Assembly (NCBI GenBank): GCA_977006965.1
Contig: OZ345378.1
Span: forward strand, 1,054,001-1,118,000
Source of the DNA: Phymatolithon calcareum
Taxonomy: Eukaryota; Rhodophyta; Florideophyceae; Hapalidiales
DNA: 64,000 bases
Direction: 5' to 3'
The position numbers and the translations under genes were made by a program. Below the pieces are notes generated by a model. The model was not told the origin of the DNA, did no database searches, and worked only from the letters and a program-made list of their open reading frames with translations. Position 1 is the stretch's first letter; each line of letters begins with the position of its first letter. Positions 53,160-63,999 of this stretch are shown piece by piece.

Positions 53160-53760
53160 AAATGTGGTCTGGACGGAACCGAGTATCGTCTCCTTGGACG
53201 GGAAGGATGAAAAGTGGACTCAGCTCACCGAAGAAATCGCTGGCGTCCAGCTTCTTGGCGACTCCAGCAACATAGCGAGGCTGTACCGAAAGCGGTCGTA
53301 CATCCCGAACGATCTCGAAGTCGTGCCTCCTCAGGTGCCGTCCATATCTAACCCCGCTGGTGGAACATCAAGGGCAAAATTATGATCTGGACGAATGCCA
53401 GAGTCGTCCAAATCATTACCCCGCTGGTGTTCCATCAAGGACAAAATTGCGATAGGGACGGAATCGAGTATCGTCCGCTTGGACATGCAGTTTGAAAAAT
53501 GGACTCAGCTCACTGAATAAATCCCTAGCGTCCAGGATCTTGGCGACTTCAGCAGCAGACTGAGGCACTGTACCAAACGCGGTCGATTCGCAGCGCCGTA
53601 CATCCCGAACGATCTCGAAAGTCGTGTTTGCTCTCGCACAGTCCATATCCAACCCCGCTGATACAACGTCAAGGGCAAAACTGTGATCAGGATGGATGCC
53701 CAAGTCGTCCAAACCATAACCCCGCTGGTGTACTATCATGGGCAAAATATGATAAGGACA
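53160..53760. repeat. Tandem duplication, about 300 bp x2
   Basis: Two diverged copies (about 53163-53456 and 53457-53757). Both contain GACGGAA(C/T)CGAGTATCGTC, TGGACTCAGCTCAC, GCGTCCAG, CGTACATCCCGAACGATCTCGA and AACCCCGCTG. The unit covers the region between RNase H and recombinase. Confidence 0.7.
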
Positions 53761-53935
53761 GACTTGATTATTTGCTCAGAGATGCGGAGACCGGGCTGAC
53801 TCCTCCGAAACGAACTAAAATGTCTCGAAAATCCTTGCCGGCAAGCAACCCAACCCAGGCAGGATGCGCAGGCATTGCCTATAGAGCGATTTATCGAATC
53901 GAAAGTGGCGACGTTTTGCCGCGCAACGGAGCAAG

Positions 53936-55003
53936 TTGGGATCATGTATAGTACCGAATCAAGCTCCGCTAAGGAACGTCGGAATTTACCACACGCAGGG
54001 ATCTCAAAAACCAGTGGACGGGAAATCAGCGATTACGAGTTTCGCCACGGACCTCGGAACAGCGTACGACAGGTACCCTCTTTTCGCGCAAACAATCAAG
54101 CCATCCACTCAAAGGGCGTACGGCAACGCTCTCAATTCCTTCTTGGTATGCGTGGACACCTCCGATCTGCACGAGAAGAACATTGACAAGGCCCTAGCCG
54201 ACTACTTACAGACGCTATACCATGATGACAGCTCGCCCGGAAACCGTCAGAACGGAACAAACACACTGTGTGCAGTATTACACCGCTTGCCGCACATGTG
54301 TGTAAAACCCCCCTACGCCAGACGGGTATTCGAAGGCTGGGGAAAGACCCCCAAATCAAACCCCGCCACTCCACTGACGAAAAGGATGTTACACGCGATA
54401 GCGGGAATGATGATGATGATGGGCGAGGAAGCAGCTGCAGAATGTTTGGTAATCTCGTGGGCAGGTTATCTGCAGGCAGCCGAGGCACTCGGAGTTCGCA
54501 AATCGGATACTGCACTTCCTGGCGATTCCCGTTTCGGTGATGTATCAGGAACTGCCGTAGGTATCCTCATCCGGGAAGCGAAAACCGGACCACAACAGTT
54601 TGTCGCGGTGAGGGACATAGCCGCACGGAACCTGATCGTGAGCTACCTTCGCAATGTAGAGATGGAAAGTGGTGAACTGAATATATTTCGTATCACATAG
54701 GCCAAATATCTCCGCGTCTTAAGAGCTGCAGCTACAAATTTCGATCTGCAGCATATCCGCATAACCACGCACTCGGCGAGAATCGGCGGCGCTCTTTTTG
54801 ACTACCTCCAAGGCCAAAGCTTCGAAACTATCGCAACCACAGAACGTTGGGCCTCGGTGAAGTCCGTGCAACGATATCTTACGAACGGTCGCGCACAGCT
54901 CACGTTCTCAAGAGCCCAAGAACGGAACATGGATATTGATGTGCATCATGCAGAGTTCTGGATTATTCAAGCTACTGCCATTATATCCAATCACGACGTT
55001 TGA
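53936..55003 (+). pseudogene. Tyrosine recombinase, one in-frame TAG
   Basis: One frame of about 355 codons. It has an N-terminal SAM-like DNA-binding part (IKPSTQRAYGNALNSFLV) and the catalytic domain. The box normally reading LRxxE is LQAAE (Gln codon CAG at 54473-54475). THSARIGG (HxxR), ERWASVKSV (the His/Trp position) and the nucleophile QRYL are all present. The single stop is TAG at 54698-54700. Length and motif order fit DIRS or Crypton recombinases; the upstream RNase H favours DIRS. Confidence 0.78.
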
Positions 55004-55379
55004 GGTGAACTGTTAGTTGCTTGAAGAAGCTCGCTCTTCAAACACCAGCAACATAGTATCCAGATACTAACCGTCGGATACTAAGAAAAGGTTCTCCGGC
55101 AAGCGCTGCTTGTCCGGGAGGAGGTTCCTAAGAGTTCCTGGACGGTGTCCGGGAACTCTAGTAAGTAGAAGCGCGACGCTGCTCGCCTTCTCTGCGGAGC
55201 TAGACCGTTGGACGCCGTGAAAGCAAAGTCGCCAAAATTTCGGTTTTATGTTTCGAATAAAACCGCAGATCGTTCTAAAGTCCGTCAAGGCAGGCAGTCT
55301 CCAAGCCTACCTCGCTATCACAAAGTAAACTGTCCTGAAATAAACTTGTCAAAAAAGTAAAGTTTTAATGTGCCCTACT
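55004..55379. other. No gene seen
   Basis: Short frames only. Probably the 3' flank of the DIRS-like remnant. Confidence 0.35.
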
Positions 55380-55935
55380 CTCGCTCCTCGTCGCAGGCGA
55401 TGAGGTCGATTATCTTGGACTGAACAGCTTTGTGGATTTGCTTTCGCTGCGCCTCGTCAATGTTGTCAATGATCGGTCCACCGCGTGTCTGTGAGACTTC
55501 ATCGGTGTTCTGCACGAGAAGCAGTGATAGGCCCTCATTTCAGAAGGCAAGTACAGCCTTCTTGCGCTTTCGGCCCGGCTTTGTGATAAGGTCAAACAGC
55601 ATTAAATCAACCTGTACTAGCTGGTCACCAGTGACTGCAACATGCGTGATACTGCCCCCGAGTTTCCTTGCTCATTTTGTCAACAGCCATACGTCCCCAA
55701 GCCAGTGCTTGTTCCACGGTTTGAACGCGACCCGATGCTGCACCAAACGTCTACAATCGTACAAAAGCGGCTACATGACCGATGGTGCTCTTCAAAATGG
55801 CGACAAGAGCATTTAGCGGTGTAGTCGCTGTTAAATGTCACATCGAATGGCGTCACTTCGCTGCGAACAGCACAGCTCAGCGTGCCACTTTCAACGAGAT
55901 CCGGCTTTACAAGCAGCTTTTGTACTGGCGTCACG
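55380..55935 (-). pseudogene. MULE (MuDR-type) transposase C-terminal remnant
   Basis: Minus strand: VTFNSDYTAKCSCRHFEEHHRSCSRFCTIV resembles the SWIM zinc finger at the end of MuDR transposases (CxCx..CxH), with Arg or Phe where the His is expected. The rest of the region is broken among frames. No terminal inverted repeats were found. Confidence 0.55.
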
Positions 55936-56199
55936 GGTTTGTATCGAGGGTTAGCTAGCGCATATCATAACAAGTAGTAGTTGCCGAGGAGCAAATTCGG
56001 ACACTGGGCGATGCTGAGCAATGAATTTGTGCATGGTGCGATTTATGGCTGTATCATCGATAGACGATTACGTGGTCTAATTCTGCGGCACATGGTTAGA
56101 CTTTTTACTATTTGCTATTTACTTGGTCCCTGCATGGACACGCAGCTTGTAGGTTGCAACAACACACTTCAATCGCGGGTATAAATACCGCTGGCGACT
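55936..56199. other. 5' flank of LINE A
   Basis: No gene. Contains TATAAATA at 56180-56187 just upstream of the LINE 5' region. Confidence 0.35.
56180..56187 (+). promoter_or_regulatory. TATAAATA box upstream of LINE A
   Basis: Perfect TATA motif about 30 nt before the apparent start of LINE-related sequence. LINEs normally use internal promoters, so it may be fortuitous or belong to the flank. Confidence 0.3.
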
Positions 56200-56509
56200 A
56201 GCACTGAAGTAGCAGAGACAAACAGAGAAAAACTAAACGAACAAAGCCAAAGAGGTTAACCAAAACCAGAAATTGTTCGCTGTGCATCACTAGGCGCGTT
56301 AGGTATCTCGTATACCTTTCGCCTGGGATAATCAGGACGTGCTGCTCCTGTATTGGGCGTTTTCTCTTCCATACGGAAGGATTCACACAAGGAGAAGACG
56401 ACAACAGTGACCGGACCGATCGGGGCCGGAACAAAGTTTAGGTCGAGCGAGCACTTCCTCCCGCGCCAAACCCCACTCGCGGGGCTACACGCCTTGGGAG
56501 GGAAGGGTC

Positions 56510-57292
56510 ATGGCGTCAAAACACGATCTCAACGAAGGAGAACGCGCCATGGCAACCAAGTTTCCGTGGAAAACTTGTAGAAGCCGTCGCGGATGTCACC
56601 CGCAACCGTCGGAGGGTTCGGAATATCAAAAAATGGAAATTTCTATGAAAGAGACCAGTACGGCACAGCCTGGGACTGGAGACAAAACACATAGCGAGGA
56701 GCCCATGCAGGATGGAAACAGCTTCAGCTTACGGTAGGAGAGAACTCAACAGGACAGCTTTTCGTGAAACATCGCAATGTTGTGGAGTGCGGCGATTGCA
56801 GCAAAGCAGGGAACGCTCAAACTCACGGGAGAAAGCGCTCGAGCACCACTGGTACTCCAATGCAAAGATTGTACGTTCGTCAAAGAAGGCTTTTGTGCCG
56901 AAGAGTTCATAAAACAAGGCACACTGAAAAGTCCAAGGCAGACAGCCCTTGCAGAACCGAAGGTGTGCATTTAAAAGCAAGCCGAGAGACATATCGACGA
57001 AGAAGACAATCCAACTACCGCAGGTAGCAACAAGTGCAACACGCCAGGCGAGAGAACCTGCCCAACAACCGATGTCCTAAAGGAGCTTAAAGCACAGATG
57101 GCGGTACTGGAATCGAGATTGGCAACTTCGGAATCCAAGTTAGCAGATACCGAGGGAAAGGTCAAAACCCTTGAAGCAACAGTGAGGACTCTATCGGAAC
57201 AGAACAGAAGGCTCCGACGCGGTGGTCCAGGAGCACTAGAGGAATCATCTGTACAACCAGATTCCAGAGGGGAGCAGACGAGCCCCGAGTAA
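56510..57292 (+). pseudogene. LINE A ORF1
   Basis: ATG at 56510 (MASKHDLNEGERAMATK). Two or more frameshifts separate the following blocks: VVECGDCSKAG, GTLKLTGESARAPLVLQCKDCTFVKEGF (together CxxC...CxxC around a GTLxLTG core), and a coiled coil 57098-57240 (AVLESRLATSESKLADTE, KVKTLEATVRTLSEQNRRL). The two Cys pairs resemble a zinc ribbon. The same blocks occur in LINE B. Confidence 0.65.
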
Positions 57293-57373
57293 GACTCCAA
57301 AGGCTTCGTCAAGAACACAGAAATTCCCCCAGTTAAGTCTTACAAGGAGTCCATAACGGGAAATACAAGAGAC

Positions 57374-58269
57374 TTGATGACTTCTAACGTAAGAGGAGAA
57401 AAATTGCAGAAGACGAGAAACGAAAATCGTACAAGCAGCCGTCCAACGCAACCGATTGAAGAGCCTGATAGAGAACGCTTGGAAACATTCCTAAACAAAA
57501 TAGGAAATCACATACCAAGAAAGGGGCCGAAACCTGGACTGGTCTCACTGTACTTAAGAAGAATTCCAAAATCCCCACGCGAACAAATTGAGGAAGCTTT
57601 GAAAGAGATGCTGAAGACGAAAACGGTTTACCACATATCGTTCATTGGTTCATGGATAATGGAAGTACTCATAGAAACGAGAAAATGGGACGCCATTGTT
57701 AACATAATGCGTTTAGCGGGCATGGTCTGCATGTATAGGTACAATGTGTTTGAAAACCCCAAGAAAAAATCCAACATGGTGAGTCGGTGCGCTCACTACA
57801 GAAGCATGCGACGAAGACAAGGGCACGCGCTAGATACTGCGCGTCCACGGCGTCAAATGAGGTCGCAAAAGAGTGGTACAAAGGCCTGGAGAGAGCAGCC
57901 GACCGGAGACTCAGATCCATAGAAATTGATGAGATACGTAAGCTCGAACAATTCCCGCGACGACAACTCATAAACCCTAATTTCCGACAAATAATGAGGA
58001 AGGAGGGCGACCCAACAGGGCAGGAAGATGAAGAAACCGAGGGACAACAGTCCATCGATGACGATCAGGCAACAAAACAAGATGAACCAGCTAATACAAT
58101 AATCGAGGCAGATGTGGAAGACGGGACTTCTCAGCATGTTGACCCAAATGCATCAGTCTGCGAATCGAGAGGCCAGCCCTCAAATCTCACCGGAGACTCA
58201 GAGAAGCAAGGAAACAATAATACTCACATCGCAAATTCGGAACAAAGCGGAACCAAAAATAATATTTAA
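57374..58269 (+). pseudogene. LINE A FIG-domain region
   Basis: 57374-57922 encodes PGLVSLYLRRIPKSPREQIEEALKE...TVYHISFIGSWIMEVLIE, a pattern (LYxxxIPxxP...L...xxISFIGxxxxEflv) I associate with the ORF1 end of some LINEs of algae and fungi. LINE B keeps HVSFIGNSVLELLVE near 48080. A frame change near 57780 leads to an acidic/Gln-rich stretch at 57787-58269. Whether this is part of ORF1 or a separate ORF is not clear. Confidence 0.5.
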
Positions 58270-58283
58270 CAGATATTGGAGAA

Positions 58284-61200
58284 TGGCAACGATGAACGTC
58301 GGGGGATAACCAGAAACCCCGGAGTACCTACATATGATGGTACGACATCATCGGTCTTACGGAGACGCATCTGAGATCCGACATCCGCATTCGGACCGAT
58401 ATGTTCTCAATAAACGCCCCAAGGCCCGAACTGATAACGTCGGATGGGCCTCGAAACCAAGATCCCGGGTCAAGAAGGCGAGGTACAGCGAGAAACTTCG
58501 GCGGAGTATCACTGGTGTTCCGCAGTGGATGTGGAGTGAAAATAATCTTCAAGTATGCAAAGATACACTTCCAAATCATTATCGCCAAACTAGGCAGCCT
58601 AAAAGTTGGGGTAGTGTACATGTCATCAAGGTCCACTCGTCAGGAAACCGACAAATGCCTCCAACTAATCAACAGGCATGCAAGGGGTCAAGCCTTCATC
58701 TGTGGTGACTGGAGCGCAAGACACAAGCTGTGAGACAGACAGTCAAACAGAAGGGCAACCAACTCGTCCAGTGGGCAGAAAGAAAAGGATGGGACATAAG
58801 AGAAAGCAAAGGACCGACATTCCAGACGAAGAAGTACGGCAGCAATATCGACTTCTTCGTCAAAAAAGGAATAACAATATCCGCGGCGAACTCTCTAGAG
58901 GACTTATGGACAGGGGCTACACAGCACAGGCTTGTATGCACGCGCCTGAGAAGCCGGCAAGATCGTGACCCGAACCAGTATAAGCGAACAATCAGTGTAA
59001 GAGACACAGATGACACACAAACGAAAAATGAAATCAATGAACGAATGCGTAGTCTCATTGAGGACCTCAAGGGAAGTACCTCCCCCGAATCGGTATCCCA
59101 TATCTACATGGTGATTGTGGACCTCGGAGGAAAGTCAAGAAAAGAATCCAAGAAAGAACTCGCGCTTCATAAGTACCAAGAAGGCATTCTCGGAGTCATC
59201 GAAGACCTCAAAAAGTGCAACAATGTAGGAGATCTGCAACAAGGGTACAAGAGACTTGTTAAAACCTGGTGCGATCCGTGGAGAACTAGAAAACGCACAT
59301 CGGCACGTTATAAGTCATTTTGGAATACAGAGCTCAACACAATGGCACTGAAACGAAAGAAACTTTACCGGAAAGCCAGATCATCCCAATCACAGGAAGA
59401 CTGGGGTCGTTACCACGAGTGTAAGTACCAAATCAGAACCTTGGTGAACAAGCGGAAGAAAGAGCAGTATCAAGAATACATTGCCGAGCTCGAGGAGAAG
59501 GATGGACGAGCGGCTTTGAAGCAACTTGCCAAGATGGAAAAGAAAATTCGAAAAAGAAAACTAAGAAACGAGATGACAGGAAGCCCCATGAATTGCGCTA
59601 AATTCTCAGCCCATATCTCAACGACATGCCATAGCACCGAAAAGTGGCAACCCGGACTAAGAAAATTCTCCTGCACAGAGGACATGAGGACAAAAATTGA
59701 AGCGGCTATCCGTAAAGCACCAAACGGTGAGGCACTTGGTTTAGGCGAGGTGAAGGCTGAAATGCTAAAAGTCGATATATCGCTCAACGCCGAAGTGCTT
59801 ACAGCCTTGTGGGAGGCGTGCGGGAGGTGTGGAGACACGCCTCTGCACTGGCAGAAAGCACTCCTCGTCTCAATACACAAGAAGGGGGCACACGAGGACC
59901 CCGGAAACTACCAACCGATTTCCTTGCTGAGCCACGCAAGGAAAATTATTGAGACAGCTATTGATATGAAGCTGCGTACAGTATACCCAAACCACTGGTA
60001 TCAGCTTGGGTTCCAAAAAGGGAAGAGCACTGAACTGGCCATCATAAGAGCTACTGAGCTATTAAAAGAAGATCAGAGATGTGTAGCAGTATTGGACCTT
60101 ACGGCTGCCTACGACACAGTACCGAGAGTACACTTGGTGAACAGAATGAGACAAGTGCTGCCCAAGGAGATCTGCACAATGGCCGAGGCGTTCTTGACAG
60201 CATCCTAGGTAGCAACAATTGGTGATGCGAACAGGAACTGGTTTCTAGTGGACAGGGGGTCCCACAAGGGTCCCCTCTCAGTCCAAGCCTCTACAACATC
60301 TTCATGGTGAATTGGCAGAGCGAATGAGCCGGGCATCAAAAACCTGGGCTGAAGTTCCGACTATCCTCTTCGCAGACGATGTTCTTCTCTCTGCGAAATC
60401 ACCCGCTGCACTGTAAGGACTATTGGATATAGCTACCCAATGGGCAAAAGAGCGAGAGATGACTTGGAACACTAAACAAGGGAAAAGCGAAGTCCTCGAA
60501 TCAGAGGAAACATTGGGCAAGACATTCAAGCTAGCGAACAAGGTAATAGCACAAGTTCCGGAGGTCACGTACCTTGGAATATCCCTAGACCCCGGAGGAG
60601 TCTCAGATACGTTAATAATGCAACAACAAAAGAAAGCAAGGACGGCAGTGTACGAGTTGCGTACACTGGGAGTGTTCAAGAAAGGGCTGCGTATACAGAA
60701 GTGTATTCATATATACAAGGCACTAGTACAGCCACGCTGGGAGTACGCAATGCACTCGTACAAAATGCCGTCAAGGAAGTAGAAGCAAAATTCTTCAATC
60801 AAGTTTTCGGGCCACTGGCCCGAGGAAGGACGAATAGGATCCGTCTCCTGTGCCGGATCCAGGCGGCCGCACATCGACGAGAAATCTTGGCCTTCAAAAT
60901 GCTCAGAAGGAACAAGGCGAAAAGAACGTATGTATTCAAATGAAGTGCCCGCAAGAAAAAAACAACCATAAATGGCAGTACACGAGGAAAGATATCGCCG
61001 CGATGGAGACCAGAGAGCCGTTCGGTGAAGCTGTAAAGCATATCCAAAAAAAACACCAATCTTCGCAAACATTTCGATTGAAGTTTCTGGAAATGGAAGG
61101 AGACCGCCTAGAATCGAAGCGGAAAAGAAAGATACCACACGACAAGACAAGAGAATTGGCGGCAATCCTCAAGTTCCCCAAGGTGAAGCACAGACAACTC

Positions 61201-61425
61201 GCACTGCAGTATGCCTGTGGCAGATTCCCACAGGTGTCAACAACAAGTATGACTGAAGAATTCGGCACCAGAGCCAGAGCGCACATGGAGACCCTTGAAC
61301 GCACACTAGCAGAGTACGAACTTGAAGGAGAAAAACGACTGGAAACAGAAAAGGCACTAGATGAGCTCTTACTATTTAGCAAGACACTCATAGAACGCAT
61401 GGAAAACGAAGAAGGCCTGTATTAA
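58284..61425 (+). pseudogene. LINE A ORF2: endonuclease, RT, C-terminal domain
   Basis: Starts MATMNVGG near 58284. The APE endonuclease blocks are LRSDIRIRTDMF-like, KLGSLKVGVVYMSS, FICGDWSARH, GNQLVQWAERKGWDI and SNIDFF. The longest open segment is 58730-60208. The RT has KAPNGEALGLGEVKAEMLK, NYQPISLLSHARKIIETAID and CVAVLDLTAAYDTVPR; then TAG at 60206-60208 where LINE B has Trp, a 1-nt loss in the G-run near 60253, and the catalytic box FADD intact at 60369-60380. After RT come WNTKQGKSEVLE and the C-terminal domain (LESKRKRKIPHDKTREL, FPQVSTTSMTEEF, EKALDELLLFSKTLIER), ending at 61425. Confidence 0.85.
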
Positions 61426-61630
61426 TCCGCAGAATGCAAGGCAGAAAGTGGTCGAGTCCAAGCACCAACAATCCCGTAGAGGACTGAGATAGGACTACTT
61501 TGAGTCCTGAGTTTTCCCGTCCGCCATTCTGGGGGACGTTTCGTGAGCTGCACAAAGGTAGGTAGCATCAGAGGAAGCCTTGGCCATGTCTTTGGAAGTC
61601 TGTGGGGCTTTTAAATAAACTTGAAAGGAA
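61426..61630 (+). other. LINE A 3' UTR and tail
   Basis: About 200 bp conserved in four copies in this window (10385-10560 minus, 40278-40466, 44500-44625, here), including AGTCCTGAGTTTTCCCGTCC and the terminal GGGGCTTTTAAATAAACTT. Its conservation, compared with the drift of coding parts, suggests it is the sequence recognised by the element's RT. Confidence 0.75.
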
Positions 61631-62034
61631 AAAGAAAAAAACACGGAAGGAAGGGTTCCCTAGTCCTGGGCGGGTCGATTCGGTTCAACTTCGCCTGAAC
61701 ATTACCGTGTTCGCCGAAGAGCTCCGATTCGAAATTGCAAGAATCACGACAGTAGTTTTTGGCAAGGGGTTCCGATTTAGCGAACTTTCCCCACTTTCTC
61801 GGTCCATTTAACGAATTCATCACATAAAAATCAAATTAAAATTCGGAAATCGACTTCGCTTAGATGACTGTTCTGGGCCCGCACATCTCGGGCTCACTCT
61901 TAGGCGACTGGTGTGTTAATTTAATAATGCAGCTTGTAGTTCTTGCTCTTCATTTGTGAAAGAAGGTCAAGCACCACAAGCTGCATTAACGGGGGGGGAG
62001 GGGTGGAAGACTGACCGGGACCCCATCCCGTCAG
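61631..62034. other. No gene seen
   Basis: Ends with a G-run (61991-61998) and CCCGTCAG, the left target duplication of the next element. Confidence 0.4.
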
Positions 62035-62962
62035 CAGAGCATTGGAATTATTTATTTATTTTTATTCTTTTCTCGCGCAGTGTCGAGAATAAATATCAAG
62101 ACTGTTGAGCGCAGAAGGAATAAATTATTGTATTTAAGTTCAGTGAGGAATAAATAACTGGTTATTCCCAATTATTGGATCCATCTAGCTGCTTTCTGTC
62201 ACGATAGCATTGACGTCGTCGATTCCCCACACATCCGAGTTAGCATGAAGGAACATCTGCTTCTCGAAATTTGCAGGAATAACGCTTCTTCAGCAGGCCT
62301 TTGACGATAAACTCTAGCCAGCCGTGGGCATGCAACGTTTTGCGAGGATAAAACAGAGAGATAGGTTTCGAAACTCGTAAGGTATTTGTGCTCGACTCTT
62401 TCTCAGCGCATAAAACGTTTAAGTCGCTTGGATGCTCGGATTGAACGTGACTCACAAAATTGGTGTAGCCCCGTCCAGAATCTTTCCGTCGCGTTCCACA
62501 TTTGCAAGTCCACACAGCGGAGTTGGGATCCGACTGTGTGAAAAACTCATCGCGAACATGCTTACCGAAAACTCGCGGCATCTTGGGTGCTACCAAACGG
62601 TGCTCGCCTGGTACGCAGTTCCCGTTGTACTGTGTTGATTGCCATGGTTTTCATAATCCTAAATGAGGAGTCCACAGCCGACACGTCATGTGCTATCGAT
62701 GACAAACATGTCACTTTACTGTTCAAGAGTACCATCGGGCCCAAATAAACAATATAATCGTCGGGCCAAAATGCTGTCATTCTCCCCCCGAAACGTAGAC
62801 TTAGTCGAGCGTTCTTGAGTAAATAATGCTTTCAAATAAATAAAATAATTGTCGTAACCACGAAGATCTCAATAAATACAATAAATATGCGCGACTCAGG
62901 AATAAATTATTGGAACAATAATTTAAATAATTACAATAGCAATTATTTTTTCCAATGCTTTG
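62035..62962 (-). mobile_element. 928-bp hAT deletion derivative
   Basis: Termini CAGAGCATTGGAATTATT (62035) and, inward on the minus strand from 62962, CAAAGCATTGGAAAAAAT. It is flanked by perfect 8-bp target duplications CCCGTCAG at 62027-62034 and 62963-62970, as expected for hAT transposition. Inside, the start of a BED-finger transposase is fused directly to its very end, so it cannot encode a transposase. The left 250 bp match the hAT copy at 40919-41300. It inserted about 170 bp beyond the stop codon of the exchanger gene. Confidence 0.92.
62240..62581 (-). pseudogene. hAT transposase with internal deletion (BED finger)
   Basis: ATG at 62581 opens MPRVFGKHVRDEFF. AVWTCKCGTRRKDSG...FVSHVQSEHP is a BED-type zinc finger (CxC...HxxxxH). 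The frame ends FIVKGLL and, at about 62291, joins the C-terminal dimerisation segment out of frame (in its own frame it would read RSVIPANFEKQMFLHAN, as in the 40.9 kb copy). The whole catalytic core is missing. Confidence 0.8.
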
Positions 62963-62970
62963 CCCGTCAG

Positions 62971-63132
62971 TACTGCTATGACCCACCAATATTGGGTAGA
63001 GGATTTGTGATGTTTTATTTTGAACGCTTCCAACACCTCAATTTGAGTAACAGGGCAGCTTCTCACTCTTCTGTGGCGGTCACACTCTACTCTCCTAAAA
63101 TCTCCTTAATTCGTGAGGGCCCGAGTGAGCCG
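62971..63132. other. 3' flank of exchanger gene
   Basis: Short stretch between the hAT derivative and the exchanger stop codon; probably 3' UTR. Confidence 0.4.
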
Positions 63133-63999
63133 TTAGCGTTCATGTACAGTCTCCTGGTCCATTTCCGTGGATCGCAGTGCTCGTTGGAGCGCTACGAGCT
63201 CAAGCAAAGCACCGGTTCCAAAGTATGTCGCTAAGGTTGATTTTCTCCACCCAACATTGAGTACATAGACATCTAATAGCGAGTATGTCAAAAACGCTGA
63301 ATACATCGTGAACAAGGCATATCCAACCTTCTTCGACAGTTTCCACTTGTGCAAGGCGAGCACCGACACGAGCTCAATGATGATGCATAACTGAATGGCG
63401 ATTGGTATTACAACGAGCCCGGCAGGATCCACTGTAATTGACTGTGCCTTCCTCTTGGCCAATCCACCAATAAACCAAGGTAGGCCGAGACCGACTAGTA
63501 TTTCAAAGATATTGCTGCCGATAGCGTTGCTTACCGCCATATCGCCAAAACCATTCCTCGCCACAGCAACACTTGCAAGAGCATCTGGTACGCTGGTACC
63601 TGCGGCGAGAATTGTGAGACCCATGACCGATGATGGAATTCCGATGAAGCAGCCGGCAAGGCGCGCCGCCTCGAACATTCCATATGATATAGCCATGAGC
63701 CATGCAATGGAAGTGGCAAACGTGAGAGGCCACCATTTCTTTGTCTCATCAGTGTCGCACTTGATTGTTGTCCACCGAAAAACGAATTGCCAGGGGAACA
63801 CGAGCGGCAATGTTATCCAGCTGAGAGTAGTTGTCGGCAGCTGAACGCCAAGGAACGAGCTCGGTGTGCTTGCTTTGTCCTCTAGTGGTATCTCGACGAC
63901 ATGGCTGTGATTCAGCTTTTCAGGTTCCACTTGCTCCGTATCCTGAGTGTATACGTCAGGAGAGTTGTTACCTTCAGTGCCTTTCTTGGAACAAGACAT
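63133..63999 (-). CDS. K+-dependent Na+/Ca2+ exchanger (NCKX/SLC24-type), C-terminal half
   Basis: 288 codons to the window edge. The Met at 63999 is the last codon available and may be internal, because NCKX proteins have two halves of about five membrane helices each and only the second half is here. The start (residues 1-45) is hydrophilic, like the cytosolic loop between halves. Helices follow from about [12 protein letters not shown]. The alpha-2 repeat [24 protein letters not shown] then [21 protein letters not shown] carries the ion-binding GTSxPD and GSNIF motifs. These antiporters expel Ca2+ in exchange for Na+ (with K+). The GTSVPD form and the spacing to [12 protein letters not shown] favour the NCKX branch. 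The membrane (plasma, vacuole or thylakoid) cannot be told. A hAT derivative lies just downstream. Confidence 0.88.
   Translation of the reverse strand: MSCSKKGTEGNNSPDVYTQDTEQVEPEKLNHSHVVEIPLEDKASTPSSFLGVQLPTTTLSWITLPLVFPWQFVFRWTTIKCDTDETKKWWPLTFATSIAWLMAISYGMFEAARLAGCFIGIPSSVMGLTILAAGTSVPDALASVAVARNGFGDMAVSNAIGSNIFEILVGLGLPWFIGGLAKRKAQSITVDPAGLVVIPIAIQLCIIIELVSVLALHKWKLSKKVGYALFTMYSAFLTYSLLDVYVLNVGWRKSTLATYFGTGALLELVALQRALRSTEMDQETVHER

Larger units (their letters stand above)
52860..55003 (+). mobile_element. DIRS-like (tyrosine recombinase) retroelement remnant
   Basis: An RNase H fragment of DIRS type is followed, after a duplicated spacer, by a tyrosine-recombinase gene. That order (RNase H then recombinase, no integrase) is characteristic of DIRS/PAT-like retroelements. 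No reverse transcriptase is found upstream, so the 5' part is missing or too decayed to see. No element termini were identified. Confidence 0.7.
56210..61630 (+). mobile_element. LINE family A, longest copy
   Basis: Non-LTR retrotransposon with ORF1 (Cys motif, coiled coil), a FIG-type domain, an APE endonuclease, RT, a conserved C-terminal domain and a 3' UTR ending GGGGCTTTTAAATAAACTTGAAAGGA plus A-rich sequence. It is the reference for the copies at 10.4, 40.3, 43.6 and 44.9 kb. Stops and frameshifts in ORF1 and ORF2 make it non-autonomous now. The exact 5' end is uncertain. Confidence 0.88.
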
